Shown: piece after piece, positions 26,366 through 34,816 of the stretch
Layout of the letters: each line of letters opens with the position of its first letter
Position numbering within the stretch: the stretch's first letter is position 1
Assembly (NCBI GenBank): GCA_016794465.1
Contig: JAEUKA010000070.1
Location: 1-64,000 of the forward strand
DNA length: 64,000 bases
From: Myxococcales bacterium
GTDB taxonomy: Bacteria > Myxococcota_A > Polyangia > Palsa-1104 > JAEUJZ01
Reading direction: 5' to 3'
Notes under the pieces: model-generated
The model's input: only the letters and a program-made list of their open reading frames with translations
Database searches by the model: none
Told to the model about the DNA's origin: nothing
Translations under genes and position numbers: made by a program

Positions 26366-26806
26366 CTACATTCGTCGCAGGGACAGTGTGACGGTGCCTT
26401 CGGCCACTCGTTCGCCACTGCCGTCGACGACATCCACCAGCACGGGCACGTCGATTTTTCCTTCGGCGACGAGGCGCTGCTTCAGCTCGGACGGATTGCT
26501 GCTGGGTAGCTGGGCGCAAGCCGACAGATCCCCCCGCGCCGGCTTGCGGAAGCGCAGCTCGCAGCCTTTGCTGTGGCAGGTGACCTCCAGTCCGTTGAGA
26601 GACAGCAGGCCCGCCGCAAGAGCCGCCGTCTCGGCCGCCGCAAACTGGGCGCTGACGTGAACCGTGCCGCCGTGATTGGCCAGCTGCGGATCAAACGGTA
26701 GGTGCACCCGCGTCGACGACGGAGACAGGTCAATGACCTTGATTCCCAGCCGCTGAGCGAGGGGAATCTGCGTAGCCACAAGGTCCATGATGTCTGCCGG
26801 ATTCAT
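26366..26806 (-). CDS. YiiD/PaaI-like hotdog thioesterase-domain protein
   Basis: The 146-residue product resembles DUF4442/YiiD C-terminal hotdog domains. Features are PLAQRLGIKVIDLSPSSTRV, then LPFDPQLANHGGTVHVSAQF with the long central helix (AAAETAALAAGLL) and a beta-sheet C-terminus. The NHGGTVHVSA block sits where acyl-CoA thioesterases bind the thioester. It is probably cytoplasmic. There is no operon partner: the preceding gene on the strand is about 180 bp away. Confidence 0.7.
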   Translation of the reverse strand: MNPADIMDLVATQIPLAQRLGIKVIDLSPSSTRVHLPFDPQLANHGGTVHVSAQFAAAETAALAAGLLSLNGLEVTCHSKGCELRFRKPARGDLSACAQLPSSNPSELKQRLVAEGKIDVPVLVDVVDGSGERVAEGTVTLSLRRM

Positions 26807-26983
26807 TCGACTCGTCCTACTGACCAGGCCTACCGACCAGCAAGCGCACGCGATACCTGGCTGGTTTTCGCACAGCCTTGCCCATCCTGAAAAGGGGACG
26901 CTAGACCCCAGCTGTGGCCGCGATTTATCCGAGCGGCCGGCTTGAGCGCTGAGCGCTGAACACTGATCGCTGAACGGGGACTG

Positions 26984-27694
26984 CTACAGGCCGCTGGCAA
27001 AGCGAAGGCGCCAGACCATGCCCATGGCCTCGGCGAAGATCTTGCTCGACATCTTGGACTGACCGGCGCGGCGATCGATAAAGATGATTGGGACTTCTGC
27101 GACGGAAAATCCCTTGCGGACAGCGCGGTAGGTCATCTCGATTTGGAAGCTGTAGCCGTTCGAGCGAACTGCGTCGAGATCGATCGCAGCCAGCACTTCC
27201 CGGCGGAAACACTTGAAGCCCGAGGTCAGATCGCGCACATCGAGTCCCAAGATCGTTCGGGCGTACAGGCTGCCCCCTGCCGAGATGAGCTGACGACTGA
27301 GGCCCCAGTTTTCGGTACCACCGCCGGGGACGCGACGCGAGCCGATGACCACGCCAGCACCGTCTTTCGCCGCGCCGAGCAGCGCCGGCAGATACACCGG
27401 GTCGTGGCTGAAGTCGGCATCCATCTCGAACACAAACTCGTAGTGCTTCGATAGGGCGTAGCGGAAGCCGGCGATGTACGCAGTTCCAAGCCCGAGCTTG
27501 CCGCTGCGGTGGAGGACTTGGATGCGCGGGTTTTGCGCCGCCAGCTCATCGGCCAGCTGACCGGTGCCATCGGGCGAGTTGTCGTCGACGATCAGCAGGT
27601 CTGCACTCGGCAGCGCTGTCAGTACTTGGTCGCACAGGGACTTAAGGTTCTCACGCTCGTTGTAGGTAGGGATAATGATGAGGGCTTCACTCAT
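26984..27694 (-). CDS. Polyprenol-monophosphate mannosyltransferase (GT2, Dpm1-like)
   Basis: The protein is 236 residues with the GT2 fold. LIIIPTYNERENLKSLCDQV opens the nucleotide-binding half, DDNSPDGT and the DxD-like EMDADFSHDP motif bind GDP-mannose and metal, and GSRRVPGGG precedes the acceptor site. It has no C-terminal membrane helices, so it is the single-domain Dpm1 type that docks on the membrane. It transfers mannose (or another hexose) from GDP-sugar to polyprenyl phosphate for glycosylation of lipids or proteins. No glycosylation partners lie beside it. Confidence 0.88.
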   Translation of the reverse strand: MSEALIIIPTYNERENLKSLCDQVLTALPSADLLIVDDNSPDGTGQLADELAAQNPRIQVLHRSGKLGLGTAYIAGFRYALSKHYEFVFEMDADFSHDPVYLPALLGAAKDGAGVVIGSRRVPGGGTENWGLSRQLISAGGSLYARTILGLDVRDLTSGFKCFRREVLAAIDLDAVRSNGYSFQIEMTYRAVRKGFSVAEVPIIFIDRRAGQSKMSSKIFAEAMGMVWRLRFASGL

Positions 27695-27780
27695 TGCCCT
27701 ACTTTACACCACCTACCCAGGCTTTGGCACCTGCCGACGCTCACGTCCGTCGCCAGCGTGGCGGACTCGTGAAAAAGGCG

Positions 27781-27808
27781 TTGACAGGACGGGCCAAAAT
27801 CCTATTCA
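27781..27808 (+). promoter_or_regulatory. Promoter of tRNA-Asn
   Basis: A consensus TTGACA (27781-27786) is followed after 16 bases by TATTCA (27803-27808); TTCAAT two bases downstream gives an 18-base spacer. The tRNA begins at 27830, a normal distance from the predicted start point. Confidence 0.75.
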
Positions 27809-27829
27809 ATCCCACCTGTTCAGCGCTTT

Positions 27830-27905
<76 letters not shown>

Positions 27906-27910
27906 GTCGC

Positions 27911-27947
27911 AAGGGTTACCAGATTTCTGGTAGCCCTTTTTTGTTTT
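27911..27947 (+). terminator. Intrinsic terminator after tRNA-Asn
   Basis: AAGGGTTACCAGA and TCTGGTAGCCCTT pair almost perfectly (one G-U) around a short loop, followed by TTTTTTGTTTTT. This rho-independent terminator lies six bases after the CCA end and ends just before the convergent SDR gene. Confidence 0.92.
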
Positions 27948-27963
27948 TGGGGTGTTGTTTGCG

Positions 27964-28791
27964 CTACTGGGCGGCGAGGGCAGCCGCGACGATGCGCTCG
28001 GTTTCCGCGAAGAAAGCTTGGCAGAGCGCTCGATCGTGTGCGACGGGATTCATCGGGGCTTGGCGTCGAGCTGCGAAGTATTGCCCGGTCACCGCCGCAT
28101 ACTCGGGATCGAGCGCGAGCATCACCGACGTGGCCGCTCCGTCAGCTACCGAGTCCGGCCCTTCCATGCCAAAGCCGGTGGTGAGTAGCTTGGTTGATAC
28201 GACGCCGGGGTGAAGCGCGTTGACAGCGACCGTATCGCGCAGTCGCTCGGCCAGCTCGACGGTGAACAGGACATTGGCAAGCTTCGAGGCTGCATACAAT
28301 CCGTACGAGTCGAAGCGACGCTTGCGGCCGCGCAGATCATCCAGGTCGATTCGGCCTCGGTTGTGGGCGATCGAGCTGACGTTGATGATCCGCCGCAGTC
28401 GACAGCCGGGCTGGGCCAGCAGCGCCATCGTCAGGACAAAGTGCGCAAAGTGGTTGATCGCCATCGTCAGCTCGATCTCATCGGGGGACAGCTCGAGCTT
28501 TTTCATAAAGACGCCGGCGTTGTTGATCAGCACTTCAGGGTAGCTGCCACGACGGGCCAGCTCAGCGGCGAGAGCACTGGCTGCGGCGAGCGACGAGAGA
28601 TCGGCGAGCACCGGCTCTGGCATGCTGCGTCCACAGAGCGCTTCGACCGATTGCTGGGCCGCCGCGACCCGCTCGGGACGCCGACCGTGGAGGATGACCT
28701 CGGCACCGTGTCGAGCCAGCTGTCGGGCTGTCTCCAGGCCAATTCCGTCGGAGCTGCCGGTGATGAGGATGAGGGGGCTGCTGCTCTGCAT
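27964..28791 (-). CDS. Short-chain dehydrogenase/reductase
   Basis: The 275-residue SDR has the Rossmann glycine motif ITGSSDGIGLETARQLARHG at the N-terminus, HGRRPE (NADP-preferring basic residues), NNAGVFMKK, a catalytic Ser in INVSSIAHN, and YAASKLAN (YxxxK) near 155. The AAG and SD elements (AAGGAG) precede the ATG. The layout resembles retinol-dehydrogenase-like or WW-domain-oxidoreductase-like SDRs that act on hydrophobic alcohols or ketones. The exact substrate is unknown. Confidence 0.9.
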   Translation of the reverse strand: MQSSSPLILITGSSDGIGLETARQLARHGAEVILHGRRPERVAAAQQSVEALCGRSMPEPVLADLSSLAAASALAAELARRGSYPEVLINNAGVFMKKLELSPDEIELTMAINHFAHFVLTMALLAQPGCRLRRIINVSSIAHNRGRIDLDDLRGRKRRFDSYGLYAASKLANVLFTVELAERLRDTVAVNALHPGVVSTKLLTTGFGMEGPDSVADGAATSVMLALDPEYAAVTGQYFAARRQAPMNPVAHDRALCQAFFAETERIVAAALAAQ

Positions 28792-29009
28792 GGCACTCCT
28801 TGTCGCAAAGAACCTTCATAGTAGCCGATGCCGCACCAGCCACATCGGTGACGCGGCGGGGTGCGGGCGGACATCAACAAATCAGCTGCCTGGCATCAGT
28901 CAGATCGCAGATTCTCAAGTTCTCAAGCGAGCTGGCGGACTGCAAACTACCTGACAGTTCTCAGCACAGGCCACAGCTGAGGTCACGACCCACCAACGGA
29001 GTTCTCACG

Positions 29010-29708
29010 ATGTTGACGATTCGCCCTGCGGAAGAGAGAGGCCACGCCAACCACGGCTGGCTCGACAGCTATCACACCTTCTCGTTTTCCTCGTACTACG
29101 ACCCGGCGCACATGGGCTTTCGCAACCTGCGCGTCATCAACGAGGACCGCGTCGCGCCCGGGCAGGGCTTTGGCACCCACCCACACAGCGACATGGAGAT
29201 CATCTCGTACGTGATCGACGGGGCGCTGCAGCATCGCGACTCGATGGGCAACGGCTCCGTCATTCGACCGGGCGACGTGCAGCGGATGAGCGCCGGGACG
29301 GGGGTGACGCACAGCGAGTTTAACGGCTCACCGACGGAGCTTGTTCATTTCCTGCAAATCTGGCTGTTGCCGTCGCAGCGCGGGATCAAGCCGGGCTATG
29401 AGCAGAAGACGTTTGCGGCGCAGGAAAAAGCGGGGCGGCTGCGCCTGGTCGCATCCACCGACGGACGTGACGGCAGTGTGACCATCCACACCGACGCGGC
29501 GATCTATGCCGGTATTTTTATCGACGGGGAGAGTGTCACTTACCAGCTTCAGCCGTCGCGGCATGGGTATGTGCAGGTGGTGCAAGGTGCGGTGCAGGTG
29601 GGCGGTCATGCGCTGAAGGCTGGCGACGGAGTGGCTGTCTCCGGAGAGTCGTCGGTCACCATCGTGGGCCAAGGCCGTGGCGAGGTGCTGCTGTTTGACC
29701 TGCCGTAG
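29010..29708 (+). CDS. Pirin-family cupin protein
   Basis: The 232-residue bicupin of the pirin family starts at ATG 29010. The N-terminal cupin holds the metal ligands (FGTHPHSDMEIISYV, and HSEFN further on); the GRLRLVASTDGRDGS segment marks the C-terminal cupin. The upstream stretch 28792-29009 shows no gene. Pirins can act as quercetin dioxygenases or redox-responsive cofactors; here there is no neighbour that decides between these. Confidence 0.9.
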   Translation: MLTIRPAEERGHANHGWLDSYHTFSFSSYYDPAHMGFRNLRVINEDRVAPGQGFGTHPHSDMEIISYVIDGALQHRDSMGNGSVIRPGDVQRMSAGTGVTHSEFNGSPTELVHFLQIWLLPSQRGIKPGYEQKTFAAQEKAGRLRLVASTDGRDGSVTIHTDAAIYAGIFIDGESVTYQLQPSRHGYVQVVQGAVQVGGHALKAGDGVAVSGESSVTIVGQGRGEVLLFDLP

Positions 29709-29738
29709 GTGCCTCGTCGCTGGGGCTGACCGTCGCTG

Positions 29739-31148
29739 TTAGGGCGGCTCAGTGTCGCCCATGATCGCGACCACGCCGCAGACCCCGACGACCTCGCCGT
29801 CTCGTCGATAAGGCGCCAGCGTCAACCAGCCACCACGCGCTTCCCCCGCTGCCGTCTCGATGAGCAAGGGATGGCGACTGGTGCGCTGCTTGGTGAGGAC
29901 GTGGCGAACCTCACGCTCGATGCGGGGACACCACGCGCCGATCTTGGTGGTCGACAGCTTGCCGCGCAGCTCCTCGGGTGGTACTCCGAGCAGCGCCCCG
30001 AGCGCACCGTTGCCAAAGACCAGCTCACACGTCGGCGACGCGACAAACAGCGGCAGCGGACAGGCATCGACCAGCGCTTCGCATAGATCGGCACGCGGCG
30101 AAACCTGGCGCGTCGTGTCCTCGATGCGACGACGCAGGCCCAGGCCGTGCATGATCTGGCGCAGCTCAAACGCGAAGTCGGCGGCCTGCTGGTAGCGCTG
30201 CTGGGGTTCCTTTTGCAGCGCCCGCAGCACCAGATCTTCCAGCGACTTGGCAAGCGGTGGCACGGTGCGGAGCAAGCGACTCGGGGCGATCGGCGTCACG
30301 CGCAAGTGACCGTAGAGGATGTCTTGCAGCCGACCCGCAAACGGTGGATGTCCCGTCAGACACTCGTAAAACAGCACTCCCAGCGCGTAGACATCTGAGG
30401 CCGGCGTCGGAGTCTGGACGCGAATCCGCTCGGGCGCCATGTAGGTCGGTGTACCCGCTACCGTCGTCGCCGCCACCAGCTCACGCGAGTCCACCGATGG
30501 TCGACTCGCCAGCCCAAAGTCGAGCAGCCGAACCTCATTGCGCCGACTGTCCGCCCCACTCTCAGAAGCACACAGAAATATGTTCTCTGGCTTGATGTCA
30601 CAGTGTATGACGCCGAGGCCGTGCATGTAGTTTAGGCCTTCGGCGCACTGGAGCATGATGTCGCACGAGGCGCTTGGCGACAGGACGCGCTCGCGATTGA
30701 GCCGCTCGGCCAGCGTCTCGCCGTAGAGGTAGTCCATGACGATGAAGGCACCGTGGTGTCCGTCGACGCCGAAGTCGAACACGCCGATGATGTTCGGGTG
30801 GTTCATCGCCGCTGCCATGCGCGCCTCGCGATAAAATGCGTCGCGGATGTGCGGCTGCCGAGCGAGGTCGTGGTGAATGATCTTGAGCGCGAACAGCTTG
30901 CCGAGGTCGCGGTGACGGACTTTGAAGATGCGGCCCATCCCGCCTTCGCCGAGTGAGCCCTCGATGATGTAGCGGCCAGCGACGATTCTCTCGGGAGCGA
31001 CGCCGGTCGGCAGGCTGCCTGACTCGCCGCCGAAGACCTCGAAGGGGACGTTGCGATCGTCACTCTCGGGCGGCACGAGCAAGGTGATCTGGCTTGCTGC
31101 GCCTCCCGCCCCTGCGCCGCTCGGCCCGCCCGGCTTCTCTTGGCTCAC
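29739..31148 (-). CDS. Non-RD Ser/Thr kinase with C-terminal PAS-like domain
   Basis: Starting at GTG 31148 gives 469 residues. The kinase domain spans about 55-320: LGEGGMGRIFKV glycine loop, ALKII lysine, catalytic loop GVIHCDIKPENIF near residue 180 (HCD in place of HRD, so non-RD), LLDFGLAS and GTPTYMAPER. A PAS-like sensor domain (about 345-465) follows, with FVASPTCELVFGNGALGALL. A TATAAT hexamer on the same strand ends six bases before the GTG, predicting a leaderless transcript. The kinase is soluble; the PAS part probably senses a cytoplasmic cue. It is divergent from the RND transporter. Confidence 0.88.
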   Translation of the reverse strand: MSQEKPGGPSGAGAGGAASQITLLVPPESDDRNVPFEVFGGESGSLPTGVAPERIVAGRYIIEGSLGEGGMGRIFKVRHRDLGKLFALKIIHHDLARQPHIRDAFYREARMAAAMNHPNIIGVFDFGVDGHHGAFIVMDYLYGETLAERLNRERVLSPSASCDIMLQCAEGLNYMHGLGVIHCDIKPENIFLCASESGADSRRNEVRLLDFGLASRPSVDSRELVAATTVAGTPTYMAPERIRVQTPTPASDVYALGVLFYECLTGHPPFAGRLQDILYGHLRVTPIAPSRLLRTVPPLAKSLEDLVLRALQKEPQQRYQQAADFAFELRQIMHGLGLRRRIEDTTRQVSPRADLCEALVDACPLPLFVASPTCELVFGNGALGALLGVPPEELRGKLSTTKIGAWCPRIEREVRHVLTKQRTSRHPLLIETAAGEARGGWLTLAPYRRDGEVVGVCGVVAIMGDTEPP

Positions 31149-31154
31149 CGGCGA

Positions 31155-31160
31155 ATTATA
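31155..31160 (-). promoter_or_regulatory. -10 element (TATAAT) of the PAS kinase gene
   Basis: Read on the minus strand, a perfect TATAAT is followed by TCGCCG and then the GTG start at 31148, so transcription should begin at or next to the start codon. No good -35 is visible; the 200-bp divergent region up to 31348 holds no other gene. Confidence 0.5.
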
Positions 31161-31348
31161 TCGTGCATTGGGCTTGGACAGGGGATGGTTGCGGGCTGCG
31201 GTTGCCGATGGCGGTACACGTGGGAAGCTGGAGTCCGTCGTCGAGTCAATGCCGCCGGGTCGGACAAAACGTGCGATTTCGCACTTTTTTGCGAGAACGC
31301 ACACTGCTTGCTCCTCGGAATAGAAGTTTTGTACGTTCCACCGCTACC

Positions 31349-33949
31349 GTGTCCGACGAAACACCGTCTGCTAAAAAGGCCCGCACGGGCTTTGTGGTCA
31401 AGCTGCTGGGCGCACCGTCGCTGCTGCTGTTTTTGACCTTGGTCATTGGCGTCGTGGGCTTGATTGGGGTGAGCAAGCTGCAGAGCGAGGAAGATCTGCT
31501 GGTCTTTCTACCCGAGGGCGATGCCGATGTGACGGTGTTTCGCGACGTGGCAACGCGCTTTGGGGCCTTGCGGGTGGCGCTGATTGGCGTCGAGCCGAAG
31601 GATGGTCACAAGCTGTTCTCGGCGGAGCTGTTGGGCCGCATCGATCGTCTGTCGACGCAGCTGAAGAATACGACTGGTGTCGATCGGGTGGTGTCTCCGA
31701 CGACAATCAATGATCTTGTGCCGATTGAAGGCGGAGTCGATCTGACGCTGCTGGTGCCGCAGCCAATCCCGAGTGACGATGCGACGCTGGCCAAGGTGCG
31801 GGCGCGAGCGCTCAGTCAGCCGACGATTCGCGGAAACGTCGTCTCGGCGGATGGTGAAGCGGGCCTGATCATGGTGTTTGTGGGCGACGGTGTTCCGACG
31901 CGGCAGCTGGCGGAAAAAGCGCAGGCGCTGGCCAGGAGCGAGCTTGGGCCCGTCGCCAAGCTCTATTTTGGTGGCGCACCGTTTGCGGGTCAGTCGATCT
32001 ACGACGACACCCAGCGCGATGTGCAGAGGCTGGTGCCGATTGCGCTCCTCCTGTTTTTGTTTGTGGTGCTGTCGGCGTTTCGCGATCTGTTGTCGGTGTT
32101 GCTCACCGTCGGGACGGTCGGGCTGTCGGTGCTGCTGGCGCTGGGGGTTTTGGGGCTGCACGGTGACAAGTTCACGGTGGTGATGGGGACGCTGCCGCTG
32201 GTGCTGTTTGCGTCGGGGAGTCAGTACGCGATTCACATCCTCGGGCGCTATTACCTGATTCGAGAGTCCGAGCCGTCGCTGTCGACGCTGGCAGCCGCGC
32301 GGGAGGCGCTGACGGTCGCGGGTCCGCCGGTGATTGTTGCGGCGCTCAACTGCTGTGTCGGTTTTCTGTCGTTTTTGGTGATGAACATCTCGGCGATGCG
32401 CGCTTTTGGGGTTGCGTGCTGCGTCGGAATCGTCGCCTGTTGCGTCTTTTCGTTGACGGTCGCCCCGTCGGTGGTGGCTCGCTTTCAAGCCGATCGACCG
32501 GCGTCTGAAGCCAGCTTTACCCGTCTGGGATCGGTGTTGTGGCGGCTGTTTGGTTGGGTGCGGGGCCATCGGGCGATTGTCTCTCTGAGCGTCGTCGGGC
32601 TCTCAGCGGTGTGTGGCTACTTTATGACGCGGGTGACGGTGAGGATGGAGCCCAAGGCGTTCTTTCGTCCCGGCTCGGAACCGGCGCTGGCGCAGAAGTT
32701 TCTCGACGAAAAATTTGGTGGGGCGGCCTTTGTGCAGGTGCTCGTCGAGGGAGACATGACCGATCCACGCTCGCTGCATGAGGTGCGGCGACTGTCGGCA
32801 CGGGCGCGCTCGCTGCCGGGTGTGACGCAGGTGCAGACGATTGTGCAGCCGCTGGCGATGGTCGGTGACTCGATGGCGGGGCTGCGCGGGCTGCCGCAAA
32901 ATGCCCAGCAAGTGGTCGCGCTGCTGTTTTTCCTCGAAGGTGAGCCGTCGCTGCGCACGATGCTGGCGCCGGATCGCAAGTCGGTGCTGGTCCACGTTCG
33001 GGTGCTCGGGGATGCGGCGACGGTGGTGAGCGAGCTGCGGCGCTACCTTGGCGGTCGGCTGCCGAAGGCCCCGCAGCGTCACAGCCAGGTCGAGCTGAGC
33101 GAGGAGCTGTCGTGGCTTTTGCCGTCGCCAGAGCGATCCACGCGGCTGTCGCTCATCCAGCAGACGGTGGCGCAGATCGAAAAAGAGGGTCTGGGGCTGG
33201 CGGGAACGGCGCCTATCGAGCCAGCGTCAGACGGTGTCGATAGCGCAGAGCTGGTGCGCATGTCACGGGCGCAGGCGGAAGCCAAGCGGCGACTGCTGAC
33301 GGTGCTTGGGGCGAGCCAGGTGGATGCAAGCGGACGGCTGCTCGGGCGGCCCGCCGACGATGTGGAGTCGTGGGTCGAGTGGGTGGCGGCGGCGATTTTG
33401 CAACCTCCGGTCGAGGCGGCGGCGCAGTCCCTGTCGGCGCACCTCACCGGCGAACCGATGCTCGATCAGGCGTTTTCGCGGGCGGTGGATCGCAATCAGT
33501 GGGCGAGCCTCGGGATTGCGCTGGCCGGGGTGCTGATTGTGCTGCTGTTTGCCCAGCGCTCGCTCGTCGGGGCGATTCTGTCGACGCTGCCGGCGGTGAT
33601 GGCGCTGGGGGTGGTGTTCGGAGTGCTTGGTCTTTTGGGCAAGCCAATCGACCTCGGTACGTCGCTGGTTGGCTCGATGGTGACAAGCTCGGGTGCCGAT
33701 TTTGCGATGCACTACATCTGGTATCTGCGCAGGCAGCCGGCGAGCCAGGTGGTGCCGCGCGTCGGGCCGGTGATCTTGACCACCGCGATCGTGCTCGGGC
33801 TGGCGATGGGCGTGATGATGCTGGGGGCGTCGCCGCCGCTGCGGCTGTTTGGAGCGCTGGCGGCGGCAGGTATGCTTCTGTCGGCAACGTTTACCTTTTT
33901 GCTCGTGCCGGCGCTGCTTGGGAAGCTTCCCGCCGACCCAACGTCTTAA
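31349..33949 (+). CDS. RND/MMPL-family transporter
   Basis: Starting at GTG 31349 gives 866 residues. The protein has the RND (MMPL/HpnN-like) duplicated layout: TM1 near residue 25-45, a large periplasmic loop, five helices (about 235-390, with the FASGSQYAIHILGRYYL segment typical of the central TM4 region), then the repeat with TM7 near 425 and helices again at about 710-860 (GSMVVTSSGADFAMHYIWYL-like motif). It probably exports lipids or hydrophobic compounds. The LolA-like and barrel genes follow directly on the same strand, which supports a trans-envelope lipid route. Confidence 0.88.
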   Translation: MSDETPSAKKARTGFVVKLLGAPSLLLFLTLVIGVVGLIGVSKLQSEEDLLVFLPEGDADVTVFRDVATRFGALRVALIGVEPKDGHKLFSAELLGRIDRLSTQLKNTTGVDRVVSPTTINDLVPIEGGVDLTLLVPQPIPSDDATLAKVRARALSQPTIRGNVVSADGEAGLIMVFVGDGVPTRQLAEKAQALARSELGPVAKLYFGGAPFAGQSIYDDTQRDVQRLVPIALLLFLFVVLSAFRDLLSVLLTVGTVGLSVLLALGVLGLHGDKFTVVMGTLPLVLFASGSQYAIHILGRYYLIRESEPSLSTLAAAREALTVAGPPVIVAALNCCVGFLSFLVMNISAMRAFGVACCVGIVACCVFSLTVAPSVVARFQADRPASEASFTRLGSVLWRLFGWVRGHRAIVSLSVVGLSAVCGYFMTRVTVRMEPKAFFRPGSEPALAQKFLDEKFGGAAFVQVLVEGDMTDPRSLHEVRRLSARARSLPGVTQVQTIVQPLAMVGDSMAGLRGLPQNAQQVVALLFFLEGEPSLRTMLAPDRKSVLVHVRVLGDAATVVSELRRYLGGRLPKAPQRHSQVELSEELSWLLPSPERSTRLSLIQQTVAQIEKEGLGLAGTAPIEPASDGVDSAELVRMSRAQAEAKRRLLTVLGASQVDASGRLLGRPADDVESWVEWVAAAILQPPVEAAAQSLSAHLTGEPMLDQAFSRAVDRNQWASLGIALAGVLIVLLFAQRSLVGAILSTLPAVMALGVVFGVLGLLGKPIDLGTSLVGSMVTSSGADFAMHYIWYLRRQPASQVVPRVGPVILTTAIVLGLAMGVMMLGASPPLRLFGALAAAGMLLSATFTFLLVPALLGKLPADPTS

Positions 33950-33982
33950 CGTGCGCATCAGCGATTTTCTCAAGGAGAACCC

Positions 33983-34816
33983 ATGAAGGTCATGCAATCA
34001 AAGAGGCTACTCGTCGGTGGAACGCTCGGTCTATTCGTCGGGCTGCTGGCTCCGGCGACGAGCTTTGGGCAAGCTGCACCAGCTCCGCAGCAAGCCGCTC
34101 CGGGCACGTCGGCGCCGGTGGTTCAGAGCGAGACGGCGGAAGCGCTGCTGGCTCGGGTCGATCGGCAAAATGCGGCCTTCACCGACGCGCTGTTCCGCTT
34201 CAAGATGGTGGTGAAGAGCTCGTCGGGTGCCGTCGAGCGTGAGGTCGAGTTTACGACCAAGCAGAAAGGCAACCAAAAACGGCTGGTGCGCTTTCTGTCG
34301 CCGGGAGACATCAAGGGGATGGGCTTTCTCCTCGAGGGACCGGGGATCATGTACGCCAAGCTGCCGGCGTTCGGAAACCGGATTCGGCGACTCGGGACCA
34401 GTCAGATGAACCAGAGCTTTATGGGCTCGGACCTTACGTCGGAAGACATGAGTGCGATTGACTACGCCCCGTCGTACACCGCGACGCTGGCCGGTCAAGA
34501 TGGCGCCGACACGGTGCTCGCACTGCAGCTGAAGGCGGGCAAAAGTTCAGAATTTCCGCGTCTCAAGATGTGGGTCAATGCCGATCGGGCGACGATCACC
34601 AAGATCGAGTACTACGACGCCGCCGGCAAGCACCTGCGATCTTGTCTGCGCAGCGAGTACAAAAAGGACAGCGACGGGCATTTTTCGCCCGGCCTGATGA
34701 CCTACATCGATCACCGTCGCGGCGGCCACAAGACCGACATGCAGCTCGTCGAGAGCAAGCTCAACAACGGCTTCAAAGACGACGAGTTCACCCAACGCGC
34801 ACTGCAGCAGGACTAA
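33983..34816 (+). CDS. LolA-like outer-membrane lipoprotein-sorting protein
   Basis: This 277-residue exported protein has a signal peptide (about 1-33, ending TSFGQ) and a LolA/LolB-like half-barrel of the type found with RND transporters. Landmarks are VDRQNAAFTDALFRFKMVVK, RLVRFLSPGDIKGMGFLLEG and MWVNADRATITKIEYYDA. A good SD (AAGGAG) precedes the ATG. It lies 33 bp after the RND gene and directly abuts the barrel gene. The likely role is a periplasmic shuttle for the lipid or lipoprotein moved by the RND pump. Confidence 0.85.
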   Translation: MKVMQSKRLLVGGTLGLFVGLLAPATSFGQAAPAPQQAAPGTSAPVVQSETAEALLARVDRQNAAFTDALFRFKMVVKSSSGAVEREVEFTTKQKGNQKRLVRFLSPGDIKGMGFLLEGPGIMYAKLPAFGNRIRRLGTSQMNQSFMGSDLTSEDMSAIDYAPSYTATLAGQDGADTVLALQLKAGKSSEFPRLKMWVNADRATITKIEYYDAAGKHLRSCLRSEYKKDSDGHFSPGLMTYIDHRRGGHKTDMQLVESKLNNGFKDDEFTQRALQQD

